The notes: generated from the sequence alone by a model not told the origin. DNA of 64,000 bases from FEN-1297 sp964498065 (GCA_964498065.1 CAZCFZ010000013.1:1-64000), one strand, 5' to 3'. Shown: positions 44,139-54,021, numbered from the stretch's first letter. Translations and numbers: made by a program.

Positions 44139-44405
44139 TTAATCGAATATAAAATTTTTCATTGCATCTTTAGACCAAACGGGCAGCGGGCCCGATTCGC
44201 CGTTGAACGGATTAATTCTGTATCTATAAGAAATATTCATGTTATATTTTTCTTTCATCCATTCCCAACCATTAACAAAGTACGAACACTCGTCATTAAA
44301 ACATGCATATTGATATTCAACACCCCAAGATGATTCCGGCGGGCATTTCCATTTTTTTAAAGGCTGGTTACAATGCGGGCAAGTTAAAATTTTTTGTTGT
44401 TGCAT
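44139..44405 (-). CDS. small zinc-ribbon protein linked to aprBA
   Basis: 88 residues with CPHCNQPLKKWKCP and CFNDECSYF, two Cys pairs of an Ogr/Delta-like zinc ribbon, followed by WEWMKEKYNMNISYRYRINP. It lies 115 bases downstream of aprA on the same strand and before the YkgJ gene. No function is established in what I can see; its constant-looking link to the APS reductase genes suggests a regulatory or assembly role. Confidence 0.7.
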   Translation of the reverse strand: MQQQKILTCPHCNQPLKKWKCPPESSWGVEYQYACFNDECSYFVNGWEWMKEKYNMNISYRYRINPFNGESGPLPVWSKDAMKNFIFD

Positions 44406-44520
44406 AATGTTTAACCAAGTTTAGCATACAAAACAAACATTAGAGGAATAAGGGAATCCTATTTTAAAAGGACTCCCTTTGAACTTATAGTTTAATTAAG
44501 TCACATTAAAAAAGTAAGAA

Positions 44521-46395
44521 CTAATTCACTATTGAAAGAATCGGCCTGGTAAATACATCCCACTTATCGGCCTTCGGGTCCCATTTCATATTTACGAATA
44601 CCTTCCAGTCTTTTTCATCCATTGAAGGTTTATCGGCACGGTAATAATATCCCGGCCAACGGGTTTCTTCTCTGAACAAGATAGCTCTTACATGTGCTTC
44701 AGCCTGCCACATTCTGTGAACATTTTCCCAGCATCTCATTAATTCATGCAGATCGGAAGCAGCCAGGTTTTTAGAATCCTCTTTAAGATATTCTAAAAGC
44801 TCAAGTCCTTTTTCCAATAAGCCTTTACTTGTCTTAAACTGCGAGGATACACCGCCGGCATACTCATCCATAATTTTTTGAAGCCTAAACATGAACATTT
44901 TAGGTTTAATATAATTTGGATTAACCTCAGGATCGCTTGAAGTCCCGCTATATTGATCGTAGATATCGAGGGGTTTTAGAATTTCCTGCTTCAGTGCATC
45001 TATTGCAGCATCATCATATTTCGGCGGATTTGGATTATCAACTATATAATCAATAGCTCCTTTTGCAGCGATACGTCCTTCTGCGTGAGATCCGGATGAG
45101 AATTTATGACTTGAAGCTCCTGATGCATCACCGGCGCAGAATATACCTTTTATAGTTGACATATTTGAATAGCCCCAGAAATATTCTTCCGGTGCCAGAT
45201 CTTTCGGGCCGCTTACCCATGCACCTGATGCACCTGAATGCGAGCCAATAAAATACGGTTCAGCAGCAGCAATTTCGGAAGGTTTTTCTTCAGGTGCTGT
45301 ATTTGTACCAGCCCAAAGGATTGCCTGTGAAATCGTCATATCCAGAAAATCTTCCCATGCTTCGGATTCCAATTCTTTTAATTTTTTCTTAGCTGCTTTT
45401 GCATCGCCGGATTCGGAAGCAATTTTATTTATTGCTTCGTCGGTTCTCATATAAATAGGACCTTTTCCTTCCATAACGTCGAGCATCATCAGCCAGTTAC
45501 GTAAGTTAGCAGGAACAGGTTTCACTTTACCGTAAGGAACCCACTTTTCAAGTTCATCACTTCTTTCAACCATATAATTTCCGCCTAGTCCATTGGTAGC
45601 GCGTGATTTGAATAATAGGAACCATGCACCAACAGGGCCATAAGCGTCTTTAAATCTAACAGGAATAAAACGAACTTCCTGGCATGTCATTTCGGCACCT
45701 GCTTTGAGTGTAAAATATGCACTTGAACCGGAATTCCATGGCGGATACCAAGCACGTCCCAAACCTTCACCGGAAGAACGGGGTTTAAATACATGTACAG
45801 CTCCGCCCATTGCAACCAAAACCGCTTTAGATTTGAAAACGTAAAATTTTTCTTCTCGAACACTGAATCCTACTGCACCTACACAAACATCACCGTCCAT
45901 AATAGGTCCAACAATAAATACTCTTTCGTAAATATTTTCTGCTCCGATAGCATTTTTAGCAGCTTCAGCAACAATAACTTTATAGGATTCTCCGTTAATC
46001 ATTAACTGCCATCTGCCTTCATGAACATAATTACCATCAGCATCTTTCCAAATAGGTAATCCCCATTTTTCAAATAAGTGAACGGTAGAATCGACATGGC
46101 GGGCAATATTATATACTAAATCTTCGCGGGTAATCCCCATTAAATCGCTTCGGACGTATTTTACATAATCTTCTACGGTATTTTTTCCGTCTTTGATTCC
46201 GACATATTGATTGATAGCCGACAAACCCATAGCAACGGCACCGCTTCTATCAACAGATGCTTTATCAACCATAGCAACTTTTAGGCCGTTTTTCTTAGCC
46301 CAATAAGCTGCTTCAACAGCTGCACCGCAAGCTGCCATTCCTCCGCCTATTATCAATAGATCAGTAGTTACTTCTTCAGTTTTAAAATTTGACAT
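44521..46395 (-). CDS. aprA: AprA, dissimilatory adenylylsulfate reductase alpha subunit
   Basis: FAD-containing catalytic subunit that reduces APS to sulfite and AMP. 624 residues, normal for AprA. The dinucleotide-binding start LLIIGGGMAACGAAVEAAYW, ASVDRSGAVAMGLSAINQYV, then MICHED-like phrase TREDLVYNIARHVDS, QEVRFIPVRFKDAYGPVG and the C-terminal EETRWPGYYYRADKPSM are all characteristic. It follows aprB by 16 bases, as in sulfate reducers and sulfur oxidisers alike. Direction cannot be told from this subunit by eye; the presence of QmoABC supports reduction or disproportionation. Confidence 0.97.
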   Translation of the reverse strand: MSNFKTEEVTTDLLIIGGGMAACGAAVEAAYWAKKNGLKVAMVDKASVDRSGAVAMGLSAINQYVGIKDGKNTVEDYVKYVRSDLMGITREDLVYNIARHVDSTVHLFEKWGLPIWKDADGNYVHEGRWQLMINGESYKVIVAEAAKNAIGAENIYERVFIVGPIMDGDVCVGAVGFSVREEKFYVFKSKAVLVAMGGAVHVFKPRSSGEGLGRAWYPPWNSGSSAYFTLKAGAEMTCQEVRFIPVRFKDAYGPVGAWFLLFKSRATNGLGGNYMVERSDELEKWVPYGKVKPVPANLRNWLMMLDVMEGKGPIYMRTDEAINKIASESGDAKAAKKKLKELESEAWEDFLDMTISQAILWAGTNTAPEEKPSEIAAAEPYFIGSHSGASGAWVSGPKDLAPEEYFWGYSNMSTIKGIFCAGDASGASSHKFSSGSHAEGRIAAKGAIDYIVDNPNPPKYDDAAIDALKQEILKPLDIYDQYSGTSSDPEVNPNYIKPKMFMFRLQKIMDEYAGGVSSQFKTSKGLLEKGLELLEYLKEDSKNLAASDLHELMRCWENVHRMWQAEAHVRAILFREETRWPGYYYRADKPSMDEKDWKVFVNMKWDPKADKWDVFTRPILSIVN

Positions 46396-46411
46396 TGTAT
46401 TTCCCTTCTTT

Positions 46412-46855
46412 CTAATTCTTTATTGTGACTACTTCAGGAAGACCTAAGGATTCCGGTTCTGTAAATAGAACATTGCTCTTAAGGTCATTATTATTAGTGC
46501 TCCAACCACCATCGGGCAAAGCTTTACCTTCTTCAGTTGTACGAATCGGGAATTTGAATCGTTTTAAAGTTCCATTACGGAATTTGACAGTCCACATAAT
46601 GGAGTCGGTGCTTCTCATAGGCGTTACAGTAGCGCCTAAGGGTACAAAGTCGGCGTAACCACGTACTTCAATTGCCTGGTTTGGACAAATTTTAACACAA
46701 TTGTAACATTCCCAGCACATTTCAGGTTCGCGGTTAAATGCTTTCATAGTATTATTATTTAACGCCATAAGATCATTAGGACAGATATACTGGCATGCAG
46801 TTTTATCAAGTGCCTTACATCCATCGCACTTATCCGATATTACATAACTCGGCAT
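46412..46855 (-). CDS. aprB: AprB, dissimilatory adenylylsulfate reductase beta subunit
   Basis: Ferredoxin-like subunit with two [4Fe-4S] clusters that pass electrons to the AprA FAD. 147 residues with CDGCKALDKTACQYICPND (including the AprB-type insertion between the first Cys residues) and CWECYNCVKICPNQAIEVRG, followed by the AprB C-terminal tail that wraps around AprA (FVPLGATVTPMRSTDSIMW). GGAG lies about six bases before the ATG. It lies between sat and aprA. Confidence 0.97.
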   Translation of the reverse strand: MPSYVISDKCDGCKALDKTACQYICPNDLMALNNNTMKAFNREPEMCWECYNCVKICPNQAIEVRGYADFVPLGATVTPMRSTDSIMWTVKFRNGTLKRFKFPIRTTEEGKALPDGGWSTNNNDLKSNVLFTEPESLGLPEVVTIKN

Positions 46856-46918
46856 TAGTTTATCTCCTTTATTTTTAAATTAAATAACAAATGGCTAAAG
46901 AGTTTAATTTTCATAAAT

Positions 46919-48160
46919 TTATTTTTTATTATTTGAAGAAATATCACCGGTTGCAAACTGGTGCATTTTAATTTCAACTTTTTCTTCCAAATGAGCATAA
47001 TAATCTCTAAGTATAGCCAATACTTCGGGTCGGCTGAATTCAGGAGGCACATCACCGCCTTCGGAAAGAGCTTTTCTAAGAGCCGTACCGCTTAAGAACA
47101 GTCTATCTTCCTTTTTGTGAGGACATGTTTTCATGGAAGCCATGCCGCCGCATTTGAAGCACCAGAAAGTCCAATCAATCGGAAGAGGCTTAAGTAATAA
47201 TGCACCTTCAGGTATTTCATAAAATATTTTTTGAGCGTCAAACGGACCGTAGTAGTTTCCAACACCTGCATGATCCCGGCCGACAATTAGATGTGTACAT
47301 CCGAAATTTTGCCTGAACACGCCGTGCAGTAAAGCTTCTCTCGGCCCTGCATATCTCATATCCAGCGGATATCCGCCGCATACGACTGATTCTTTTATGA
47401 AATAATTTTCTACTAAAATGTCAATACACTTTGCTCTTACTTCTGCTGGTATATCGCCTGGCTTTAGTTTTCCTACTAATTGATGAATATAAAGTCCATC
47501 GCTAACCTCCAAAGCAATTTTAGCTAGAAATTCGTGAGATCGATGCATTGGATTACGAAGCTGCAATGCTGCAATGGTCCGCCATCCTTTTTCAGCGAAT
47601 ATTTTCCTGCTTTCTTCAGGCCTTTGATATAAACTCTTAAACTCTTTCGGGAAATAACTTTCGGAAAGAACTTTAACCGGTCCGGCAATATTCCAATCCT
47701 TTTGCTGCATAACCATTTTTACACCCGGGTGTTCAGGATCGTTTGTCGTAAAGACATGTTTACATTCAAAGTCTTTATCGATCTGGTACTTTTCTGTAAC
47801 TTTCATCGTACCCATAATTTCTTTTGTCTCGTCACTTACCAGAGTTATTTCTTCATTAACATTCAGAGACTTTGCATCTTCATTGGAAACGGACATTGTA
47901 ATAGGAATCGGCCAAAACAAACCATTGGACATCTTCATATCCGTACAAACGCCTTTCCAATCATCTTTGCCCATAAACCCGTTAAGGGGTGTAAAACCCC
48001 CAATTCCCAGCATTATTAAGTCTCCGGTTTCGCGACTTGTAATCTGAATCTTTTTAAGTTTATCCGCTTTTTTTAATTCTTCTTCTTTCTCTTTTCCGCT
48101 AAGAAGAAGAACGTTCAACTTATCACTCCCATGAGGACGAATTAAGTTTGTTGCACTCAT
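46919..48160 (-). CDS. sat: Sat, dissimilatory ATP sulfurylase
   Basis: Activates sulfate with ATP to APS and pyrophosphate, or makes ATP in the reverse direction. 413 residues of the single-domain type with [12 protein letters not shown] (ATP-binding HxxH), [17 protein letters not shown] and the Cys-containing zinc segment [17 protein letters not shown] good SD (GAGGAG) precedes the ATG. It starts a sat-aprB-aprA set after a 228-bp gap from qmoB. The C-terminal end of about 20 residues is hydrophilic. No APS kinase domain is present, which fits a dissimilatory role. Confidence 0.97.
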   Translation of the reverse strand: MSATNLIRPHGSDKLNVLLLSGKEKEEELKKADKLKKIQITSRETGDLIMLGIGGFTPLNGFMGKDDWKGVCTDMKMSNGLFWPIPITMSVSNEDAKSLNVNEEITLVSDETKEIMGTMKVTEKYQIDKDFECKHVFTTNDPEHPGVKMVMQQKDWNIAGPVKVLSESYFPKEFKSLYQRPEESRKIFAEKGWRTIAALQLRNPMHRSHEFLAKIALEVSDGLYIHQLVGKLKPGDIPAEVRAKCIDILVENYFIKESVVCGGYPLDMRYAGPREALLHGVFRQNFGCTHLIVGRDHAGVGNYYGPFDAQKIFYEIPEGALLLKPLPIDWTFWCFKCGGMASMKTCPHKKEDRLFLSGTALRKALSEGGDVPPEFSRPEVLAILRDYYAHLEEKVEIKMHQFATGDISSNNKK

Positions 48161-48388
48161 ATCATCTCCTCGAATTAAAATATTTGTTTTATTTATTTAG
48201 ATTTTTCTTATAGCATATTATTAAATCATCAATAAAAACTTATGCCGATATCATAGTAAAATCAACGCGATTAAAGATTCTGTAATCAACTTGTTGTTCA
48301 TTTATAATGAAGTTTTATCTATAAAAAGGACTAATTCTCCCAATTTATTTCAGGCAATAAAATCTTGAATTTTATGTCATTAGAACTT
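48161..48388 (-). promoter_or_regulatory. intergenic region upstream of sat with strong SD
   Basis: 228 bp between the qmoB stop and the sat ATG, the largest gap in the Qmo-Apr part of the array. GAGGAGAT ends five bases before the sat start. It is the most likely place for a separate promoter of sat-aprBA-qmoC. I could not define a -10/-35 pair with confidence, and no terminator-like hairpin was seen after qmoB. Confidence 0.4.
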
Positions 48389-50629
48389 TTACATTCCCTT
48401 ATAAGGATTCGCTCCTATTTCATTAATTTCTTCCACAAATTCGTTAAAAATTTCCGGTATTTTTACATACTCGTCAATTGAAAGTGTAAGAAGCTTAACC
48501 CTTTCCGGTTCAAGAACAAGCTGTTTCAATTTTTCCTGCACATTGCTCATCCGTTTATTTGCAAGTTCGCTTCCTCTTATAAAATGGCATTGATAATCAT
48601 CGCCGTATTTACATCCAATCATAAGAATACCGTCAAATCCTCTTGAAAGAGCATCGGCAATCCAGACAGTATTTACAGAACCAAGACACCGAACAGGAAT
48701 TACACGAATATTGGGATCATATTGAATCCTGTTCCTGCCGGCAATCTCAAGTGAAGGATAAGCATCATTCTCACAAAGGAAAGCAAGTATGCGGGGTTTT
48801 TCTTCGTCTTCATCAGGTATTTCAATTGCTTTAATCATCGAAGAAACCATGTTGATTGAATAATCTTTAAATGAAATTATTCTTTCCGGACAAGCGCCGA
48901 GACAAATACCGCATCGGCGGCATCTGGTTAAGTTAGGCAGCGGAGTTCCTTTTTCATCTTCATCTAATGTCCCAAACGGACATTCTTCAGTACATCTCTT
49001 GCATTGTGTACAACGTTGAAGGAAAAACTCAGGATAGGACTGATCCCCGGACCTTGGATGAACAGCTTTCCCCTCTTTTGCACTGTACAATACTTGAATA
49101 GCTTTTAAAGCTGCTCCATATGCATCTTTAATACTGGACGATATATCCATAGGCGCTCTTACACTACCGGCGGCATAAATACCGGTTCTTCGAGTTTCAT
49201 AAGGGAAACAGATATAATGAGATTCAGGAAAACCGTATTTTAATGTAGGTAAATCTGTTCCCTGGCGGTAAGTAAGATTTAATATTTTAGCACCGACTTC
49301 TGCAGAGGCTGCAGCCTTTTTCCCATCAAGTGTTTTTGTTTCTTCAACAGGTTCCGTAATTTCAGATTCAATATTGCCAACCAATGTTGATGGAACCATT
49401 CCGTTTGCCAGCACAACAATATCGGATTCAATCTGAATTTTATCTCCTAATAGAGTATTATCAATATCAATTTTAATCGAATCACTTCGGGACTGACTTA
49501 CATTAACTACATCTCCTTTTGTCAAAAAGACATTTTCTTCATTTTGAACTCTTTTATAAAACAGCTCATATTCGGCAGGAGTGCGCATATCCCTATAAAT
49601 AATATAAATCAGTGCATCGGGATATTTCTCTCGTATATATAATGCCTGCTTTAAAGAATTTGCACAGCAAACCGTTGAACAATACGGTAAATGTTTTTCA
49701 TCTCGAGATCCGGCACATTGAATGAAAGCTATGCTTTTTATTTTTTTACCGTCAAAAATACTTCCGTTTCCATTTCCATTTTTGAAATGTTCTTCCAATT
49801 GAATACTGGAAATTACATTTTTATATTTTCCATATCCCCAGTCACCAAGATTCTTCGGATCATATTCTTTAGCACCGGTAGCCTGAATTATAGCCCCAAC
49901 AGTCAATTCTTCATTCTGTAATTGGTTAATATTTAACTTTACCTTAAAGTTGCCCGGTTCTCCGGATATTTTTTCAATTAAACAAGATTTAAAAACTTTT
50001 ATTGTTTTATTCGATTCAACTTTGGAAATCAGTTCATCAACTTTGGAATTTTCCGGCTCTAAATACGGTGAATGAGTTGGTACAATTTTATAATATTTAT
50101 TAATCCAGCCGCCGAGCTGACTTTCCTTTTCAACCAGCACTACAGAATAGCCGGCTTCTGCCGAAGCAAGGGCTGAAGTTAATCCTGCAATTCCTCCGCC
50201 TACGACTAATATTGTTTCATTAATTTCTTTTTTAAATGGTTCAGGCGGTTCACTGTTTCTTACTTTTGCAATTCCCATGCGAAGGTAATCTTCGGCAAGC
50301 ATTTGCGTATCTTCATCATTTGGTTTATGCGTCCATGCAACATTTTCTCTTAAGTTAATTCTATCCGTAAGGACACTCTGATCGAATTTGAAAATATCTG
50401 TTAAAAATCTTTGCGAACAAGCGCCAATAATTACGCGGTTTAATTTCTCACCTTCAATATCCTTTTTAATCATCTCTACATTTTCTTCACTGCATAACCA
50501 CGGACTAACTTTACAGATTGGTACTTTATTCTCTTTAGATGCAACTTGAACGAGTTGATCAAAATCCAGAGTTTCGCCAATACCGCAACCTGAACATAAA
50601 TAAACTCCGACTTTCGTTTCCAACGCCAT
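48389..50629 (-). CDS. qmoB: QmoB, HdrA/MvhD-like flavoprotein subunit
   Basis: Soluble flavo-iron-sulfur subunit linking QmoA/C to AprAB. The ATG at 50629 (MALETKVGVYLCSGCGIGE) is chosen over 50647 because it matches the usual QmoB N-terminus, has AAGGAA before it, and avoids overlap with qmoA. About 746 residues: HdrA-like with an FAD motif VVGGGIAGLTSALASAEAG (near 145), CAGSRDEKHLPYCS, two [4Fe-4S] motifs (CTQCKRCTEECPFG, CRRCGICLGACPE), and a C-terminal MvhD-like domain (RILAFLCENDAYPS, VIPVRCLGSVN, GCKYGDDYQCHF). It lies directly after qmoA. Confidence 0.95.
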   Translation of the reverse strand: MALETKVGVYLCSGCGIGETLDFDQLVQVASKENKVPICKVSPWLCSEENVEMIKKDIEGEKLNRVIIGACSQRFLTDIFKFDQSVLTDRINLRENVAWTHKPNDEDTQMLAEDYLRMGIAKVRNSEPPEPFKKEINETILVVGGGIAGLTSALASAEAGYSVVLVEKESQLGGWINKYYKIVPTHSPYLEPENSKVDELISKVESNKTIKVFKSCLIEKISGEPGNFKVKLNINQLQNEELTVGAIIQATGAKEYDPKNLGDWGYGKYKNVISSIQLEEHFKNGNGNGSIFDGKKIKSIAFIQCAGSRDEKHLPYCSTVCCANSLKQALYIREKYPDALIYIIYRDMRTPAEYELFYKRVQNEENVFLTKGDVVNVSQSRSDSIKIDIDNTLLGDKIQIESDIVVLANGMVPSTLVGNIESEITEPVEETKTLDGKKAAASAEVGAKILNLTYRQGTDLPTLKYGFPESHYICFPYETRRTGIYAAGSVRAPMDISSSIKDAYGAALKAIQVLYSAKEGKAVHPRSGDQSYPEFFLQRCTQCKRCTEECPFGTLDEDEKGTPLPNLTRCRRCGICLGACPERIISFKDYSINMVSSMIKAIEIPDEDEEKPRILAFLCENDAYPSLEIAGRNRIQYDPNIRVIPVRCLGSVNTVWIADALSRGFDGILMIGCKYGDDYQCHFIRGSELANKRMSNVQEKLKQLVLEPERVKLLTLSIDEYVKIPEIFNEFVEEINEIGANPYKGM

Positions 50630-50633
50630 AATA

Positions 50634-51932
50634 TTAATTCCTTCCAATAATTTGAATAGCTTTTAACACCGAACCTGTTGCTTCTTGAACCACGGAAGCA
50701 ACATCCTTTGGTTCGGTTATTACGCCACAGCCAAATTGGCCAGTGGGATTAATTCTTGCACTACCATTAATACTTATAAAACCATTTTTATCAATTACCG
50801 ACTTATCAACAGGTAAATTGTCGGATGCCGGCTGCATGCCTGTCGCCAAAACTACAAGTTCTACTTCATTGAATAATTTTTTACCGGTTAAAGTGTCCTC
50901 AGCTTCAACTATTAAATTACCAGTCGAATTATTTATAGATACGTTACCGACTTTCCCCCTATAAAAATGGACTTTCTCATCATTTTGTACTTCATGATAA
51001 AATTCTTCCAAAAGCCCATTTGAACGAACATCTATATAATGGATAAAAATTTCCGCATCAGGATATTGTTCCCTGATATACCTGGTTTGCTTAAGAGAAG
51101 CCATGCAGCAAACAGAGGAACAATATTCCAAATGATTCTCGTCCCTTGAACCTGCACATTGAACAAAAGCAACACTATTAATTTTTTCTTTTGTTGATGG
51201 TCTTAATATTTGACCTTTAGTCGGACCGTCAGGCGATGCAAGTCTTTCCATCATCACGTTTGTTATAACATCCGGATATTTTCCATAACCAAGTGTATCA
51301 AGCTTTTGAGCATCGTATGGATTCCAGCCTGTTGCCCATATAATTGAATTCACCTCTACAGAAAGAAGTCTTTCCGGTTCATCAAGATCTATTGCTTTAT
51401 ATTTGCATACTTCCACACATTTATTACAACTGCTGCCTTTACATGTAGTTTTATCAATAACATATTTTTGCGGATAAGCATTTTCATACGGGATATAAAT
51501 CGAAGTAGTTTCATCCATACCATAATTAAAATCATTCGCTTTTTTTTCAGGACAAACTTTTACGCAATCACCGCATGATGTACATTGATTATTTATATAC
51601 CTCGGTTTCAATTTTATATCGACTTTATATTTCCCCGTTTCGCCGGATACCTTTAAAACTTCTGCCAAAGTAAATAATTTAATTAATGGATTCGTGCGCA
51701 GTCTTCGAATATTGATTTCCAATCCGCAACTTGGCGGACATAATTTGGGGAAATATTTATTGAATTGAGTTACCTTTCCTCCTATGTAAGGATTTTTTTC
51801 AATTAAAATTACTTCGATTCCTGTTTCTGCTGCCTCAACTGCTGCGGTTATTCCTGCAATTCCGGCACCAACAACTAAAAGTTCAGCTTTTTTTTCTATC
51901 TTATTAGATACATTAATATTATCAATCATCAT
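50634..51932 (-). CDS. qmoA: QmoA, HdrA-like flavoprotein subunit
   Basis: FAD-binding, HdrA-related subunit of the Qmo complex. 432 residues: ELLVVGAGIAGITAAVEAAE at the N-terminus, PYIGGKVTQFNKYFPKLCPP with its Cys, two [4Fe-4S]-type Cys sets (CTSCGDCVKVCPEK and CKGSSCNKCVEVCKYK), and CAGSRDENHLEYCSSVCC shared with HdrA. GGAAG lies a few bases before ATGATG, so the start may be 51932 or 51929. It follows the cytidylate-kinase-like gene by 17 bases and is five bases from qmoB. Confidence 0.95.
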   Translation of the reverse strand: MMIDNINVSNKIEKKAELLVVGAGIAGITAAVEAAETGIEVILIEKNPYIGGKVTQFNKYFPKLCPPSCGLEINIRRLRTNPLIKLFTLAEVLKVSGETGKYKVDIKLKPRYINNQCTSCGDCVKVCPEKKANDFNYGMDETTSIYIPYENAYPQKYVIDKTTCKGSSCNKCVEVCKYKAIDLDEPERLLSVEVNSIIWATGWNPYDAQKLDTLGYGKYPDVITNVMMERLASPDGPTKGQILRPSTKEKINSVAFVQCAGSRDENHLEYCSSVCCMASLKQTRYIREQYPDAEIFIHYIDVRSNGLLEEFYHEVQNDEKVHFYRGKVGNVSINNSTGNLIVEAEDTLTGKKLFNEVELVVLATGMQPASDNLPVDKSVIDKNGFISINGSARINPTGQFGCGVITEPKDVASVVQEATGSVLKAIQIIGRN

Positions 51933-51949
51933 TAACTTCCTGGTTTGAT

Positions 51950-52780
51950 TTATTCATAATAACTAACTATTGATTTAATAACCTTTATATTTTTTACACC
52001 TTCTACCTTTGACAAGACGGTTTTAATATCACTTTCCCACATTCTTGCTCCTACTTTAGGGCAATTTCCTGTTATGGTTAATGAACCCGAATCAAAGTCT
52101 GCTTCTATCTCTACCTCATCACCTTTTGTGCGGGGAGACTGCTGTAAATAAACATTAGCTTTAGCGGCAAGATGCAAATTATTTAAAGTTTTAATGGTAA
52201 TTTCATTTGATTGGAAATCTTTGTATGAAGAAATATCTACTACAAGATTTGCAGCAAGATCAATGTTTATCCTCTCCAAATTTAGAACTAGGTCATAGTA
52301 AGAAGGCTCTTTCCAATTAACACCATATAAAAATTGAGACCATTTCTGCCTCCTATCATCAATTAATTTTATGTGCGAGGTAACTTGTTCTCTTGACTTA
52401 TTACCTTCTTTCATAAGTGTTTGAATTCTATATTCGGTTGGTGCAGTTAATAAAACACGTAATACAAACGGGATTTTATTTAACAGGAATTGTGCAAGGT
52501 GGCCATGGTAAATTATACTTCCTTCAAGCGCAAAATCTAATAAAGCAGTTTGAAAACACGATAGATAGTGTTTTTTTCTATCGCTCATTTTATCCCATAT
52601 TGTCGGTGATTTATCAGTAAATGATAAATCGCCTAATCCTGTTTCCCCTATTCCGTATTTTTCTGCAGCTTTAATAACATCTTCTCTGGTAACAATACTG
52701 CAGTTAAGTTTCTCCGAAATTTTTTTTGCAAGTGTTTCAGTTGCACTTAAGGAACCCCTTGAAATTGTTATTATATTCAT
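51950..52780 (-). CDS. cytidylate kinase-like protein with C-terminal BON-like domain
   Basis: 276 residues. The N-terminal 190 resemble the cytidylate kinase-like family (MNIITISRGSLSATETLAKKISEKL, IYHGHLAQFLLNKIPFVLRVLLTAP, KLIDDRRQKW), though the P-loop is not of the classic GxxGxGKS kind. The last 70 residues (VEIEADFDSGSLTITGNCPK, then KTVLSKVEGVKNIKVI) look like a BON-type or HMA-like alpha/beta module. Lies between hemA and qmoA with 14- and 17-base gaps, inside the sulfur operon. A true CMP kinase role is unlikely in this setting; it may be a nucleotide-sensing protein. Function unknown. Confidence 0.72.
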   Translation of the reverse strand: MNIITISRGSLSATETLAKKISEKLNCSIVTREDVIKAAEKYGIGETGLGDLSFTDKSPTIWDKMSDRKKHYLSCFQTALLDFALEGSIIYHGHLAQFLLNKIPFVLRVLLTAPTEYRIQTLMKEGNKSREQVTSHIKLIDDRRQKWSQFLYGVNWKEPSYYDLVLNLERINIDLAANLVVDISSYKDFQSNEITIKTLNNLHLAAKANVYLQQSPRTKGDEVEIEADFDSGSLTITGNCPKVGARMWESDIKTVLSKVEGVKNIKVIKSIVSYYE

Positions 52781-52794
52781 AAGACCTCCCGTCT

Positions 52795-54021
52795 CTATCT
52801 CGCTTCCTGATTAATTTCCATATCTGTTTTGGTTGTTTTAATTTCAGATATAATTATTGGTTTAATCCTATGGAGAAATGTGCGGGAAAATTTATCCAAT
52901 AATTCAAACTCATCCCTGGAGAATTGCAGTTTAATATCATCTAATAACTGTAAACGAATAGTTTCAATTTTTTCATTTAATTGATTTGAACAAATGGCGG
53001 AATCAGATTTGCTCCATGCTTCAAATTCAGAGGCTTCATTTGAAATAATTTTCTCGGCTTCAGGTAACTCCAAAGCAGTCTCCTTTTTTTGTTCATTCAA
53101 GTATTTTTTTAATCCTTCTATATCAATTAATTCTATATCTTCACAAAGTCCTGTTATATTAATATCATGCGGTACTGCCATATCAATTAATAATTTAGGA
53201 AGCTTCACCTTCATATAAATTTTATTAATCATTTCAGAGTTAATTATATACCCCGGAGCGCCGGTGCAAGTAAATACGCATTTTGAACTAATCATCGGTT
53301 CTTCAATATAATCCAAGCTAAATGCAACTCCATTATATTTATCAGCCAGTTCTTCGGCTTTATGAAGAGTTCTATTCACAAATATAAGATGAGAAAAACC
53401 CGACCTATTTAACTTTTCGGCAATGATTTTCGTATTCTGATTTACACCAACTATAGTTATAACGTCTTCTTTTCTCAGTCTCTCTTTTATGATGTTAAAT
53501 GCAACTCCGCTTAAGGATTGATTACATGAACCTATACTTGTTTTACTTCTTACAGCTTTTCCTGCACGAAAAGCAGCATGAAACAGTTTATGAAGAATTT
53601 TATCTGCGGTACTTACGGAACATGCTAAACTGTATGCATCTTTAATTTGTCCCTGTATTTGATATTCCCCCATAAGCATCGAGTCCAAACCGGCAACAAC
53701 TTTGAATAAATGTTTTACCGCTTCTAATCCATTATACTTGTAAAAACTATGGGGATTTAGGGGAGCATTTATAATTCCATTAATGCAATAATAGCCATTA
53801 ATAATTTTGAATGGATCTATTCCAGGATTAATTACTAAATAAAATTCCAAACGGTTGCAAGTAGAAATTATTACAATTCCTTCCAATCCCTTTATTGATT
53901 TAAAGTAGTCTAATGCCTTATGCAATTCTTTTTTGTTAATTTGAAATTTCTCACGTTCGGAAACCGTTGATGTTCTGTGACTAATTCCAATTACAACAAT
54001 TTTTGAAATTTCAGTATTCAT
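52795..54021 (-). CDS. hemA: glutamyl-tRNA reductase
   Basis: First committed step of C5 tetrapyrrole synthesis: glutamyl-tRNA to glutamate-1-semialdehyde with NADPH. 408 residues: VIGISHRTSTVSEREKF, the catalytic Cys in IISTCNRLEFY, GLDSMLMGEYQIQGQIKDAY, the NADPH domain (VITIVGVNQNTKIIAEKL) and a C-terminal dimerisation helix bundle. It overlaps the preceding flavoprotein gene by 11 bases. Its place inside the Dsr-Qmo array, together with sirC and cobA at 29-31 kb, points to tetrapyrrole supply for siroheme and c-haem enzymes. hemL, hemB and hemC are not in the window. A second hemA elsewhere is possible. Confidence 0.93.
   Translation of the reverse strand: MNTEISKIVVIGISHRTSTVSEREKFQINKKELHKALDYFKSIKGLEGIVIISTCNRLEFYLVINPGIDPFKIINGYYCINGIINAPLNPHSFYKYNGLEAVKHLFKVVAGLDSMLMGEYQIQGQIKDAYSLACSVSTADKILHKLFHAAFRAGKAVRSKTSIGSCNQSLSGVAFNIIKERLRKEDVITIVGVNQNTKIIAEKLNRSGFSHLIFVNRTLHKAEELADKYNGVAFSLDYIEEPMISSKCVFTCTGAPGYIINSEMINKIYMKVKLPKLLIDMAVPHDINITGLCEDIELIDIEGLKKYLNEQKKETALELPEAEKIISNEASEFEAWSKSDSAICSNQLNEKIETIRLQLLDDIKLQFSRDEFELLDKFSRTFLHRIKPIIISEIKTTKTDMEINQEAR

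Noticed and set aside
46855..47055. 66-residue minus-strand ORF between aprB and sat
   Set aside because: It overlaps the 3' end of sat in another frame, has a Lys/Leu-rich composition and no recognisable motif; it is a shadow of AT-rich DNA.
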